In this document: positions 6,296 to 6,621 of the stretch, piece after piece
How the letters are laid out: each line of letters begins with the position of its first letter
Position numbering within the stretch: the stretch's first letter is position 1
Origin: JAAFIP01 sp043772355
GTDB taxonomy: Bacteria; Pseudomonadota; Gammaproteobacteria; Burkholderiales; Burkholderiaceae_C
Length of the DNA stretch: 6,621 bases
Direction of reading: 5' to 3'
Assembly (NCBI GenBank): GCA_043772355.1
Contig: JAYVGI010000400.1
Location: forward strand, 1-6,621
Notes under the pieces: model-generated
Databases searched by the model: none
Told to the model about the DNA's origin: nothing
Seen by the model: the letters and a program-made list of their open reading frames with translations, nothing else
Translations under genes and position numbers: made by a program

Positions 6296-6310
6296 CATAG
6301 CTGCTCCCGC
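6296..6310 (-). repeat. 15-nt repeat GCGGGAGCAGCTATG, copy 3 (intergenic, inverted)
   Basis: The - strand carries the same 15-mer as 3790-3804 and 5075-5089. Here the ATG is followed by GAA TAA, so it opens only a two-codon frame. The flanks, CTTAT...ATAAG between about 6288 and 6340, form an imperfect inverted repeat, consistent with a dispersed intergenic element. Confidence 0.75.
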
Positions 6311-6483
6311 ATATTTATGGCTGGCTACAGCGCCATAAGCATATCAAAGCGGCTGCCAAACCGGCAAATTCCTGGGTTTCAGCCGGTGTCCTGGTTTCCA
6401 GGGCCTCCCAAACCCCTCACAACTGTAATTTTGCGGGATTTTTTGCACCTATCAGCCGATAGCCGCGGATAAATATAGCTGAG

Positions 6484-6511
6484 CCGCTACGTAATGCGTA
6501 GCGGTCGTTTT
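6484..6511 (+). terminator. Hairpin with 8-bp perfect stem, candidate terminator
   Basis: CCGCTACG (6484-6491) and CGTAGCGG (6497-6504) pair perfectly around TAATG, followed by TCGTTTT (6505-6511). The stem is strong and GC-rich, while the T-tract is short and interrupted. No gene ends just upstream on the + strand, so it may be a relic or the terminator of a small untranslated RNA. Confidence 0.5.
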
Positions 6512-6621
6512 CCAGCGCCACGCTGCTCAAGATCCGCCATCGTCAAGTTCGGCCAAGCCGCATCCAAGCCGAAACTGTTACAAATTTATTTACGTTTTCT
6601 CCTCCGATGTGAGGATGCGCG

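Larger units (their letters stand above)
6144..6621. other. Noncoding stretch with hairpins and repeat copy
   Basis: No convincing gene was found on either strand in these 478 bases. The stretch holds two terminator-like hairpins (6254-6271, 6484-6511), a CCTGG-TTT-CCAGG hairpin (6390-6402), copy 3 of the 15-nt repeat and, at the right end, AT-rich sequence with spaced TTAC repeats that may belong to a promoter of a gene beyond the window. Short protein-like frames on the - strand (6190-6312 and 6315-6413) lack ribosome binding sites. Confidence 0.6.

Noticed and set aside
6192..6338. 48-codon + strand frame starting MKLYLRAAQL
   Set aside because: It has no ribosome binding site and an odd composition, and it runs through the weak terminator-like hairpin.
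1..6621. CRISPR array, tRNA, rRNA or insertion sequence
   Set aside because: No regularly spaced repeats, cloverleaf, rRNA-like sequence or transposase was seen on either strand.

Overview
The window looks like chromosomal DNA of a betaproteobacterium, probably Burkholderiales and perhaps Comamonadaceae. This is inferred from the moderately high GC, the codon use, tightly packed operons with ATGA overlaps, and the style of the encoded proteins. No marker gene fixes the genus.

Region 1 (1-3055, + strand) is a signalling cluster of three genes. It starts with the 3' part of a sensor histidine kinase gene that is cut by the window edge. Next comes a receiver-plus-kinase hybrid of 425 aa, then a 336-aa protein with an N-terminal receiver and an unusual C-terminal half. 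The last two genes overlap by 4 bp. The C-terminal half of the third protein looks like a decayed histidine kinase: an H-box-like helix with a candidate His162 and a 'GG' strand-turn near the end, but no visible ATP-binding boxes. An in-frame 12-bp tandem repeat encoding (ESDR)n sits directly after that histidine. None of the three genes shows a DNA-binding output domain, so the cluster reads as a phosphorelay or protein-interaction circuit.

Region 2 (3137-5900, + strand) is a four-gene operon: an ABC ATPase, a MacB/FtsX-type permease, an 88-aa exported protein with four cysteines and several histidines, and a DUF3299-type exported protein. The genes overlap by 4 bp, are separated by 4 bp, and overlap by 11 bp, which implies co-transcription and coupled translation. 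From memory, ABC/DUF3299 sets resemble the Vibrio Zrg zinc-uptake cluster. A metal-related envelope role is therefore the leading hypothesis, but it is not shown by the sequence.

Region 3 (5901-6621) has no intact gene. On the - strand it starts with an open segment resembling the C-terminal half of a MarR-family regulator, apparently truncated. About 480 bp of noncoding sequence follow, holding two terminator-like hairpins, one copy of a 15-nt sequence that also occurs twice in the ABC operon, and a promoter-like end with spaced TTAC repeats. This stretch looks like a decayed or rearranged intergenic region.
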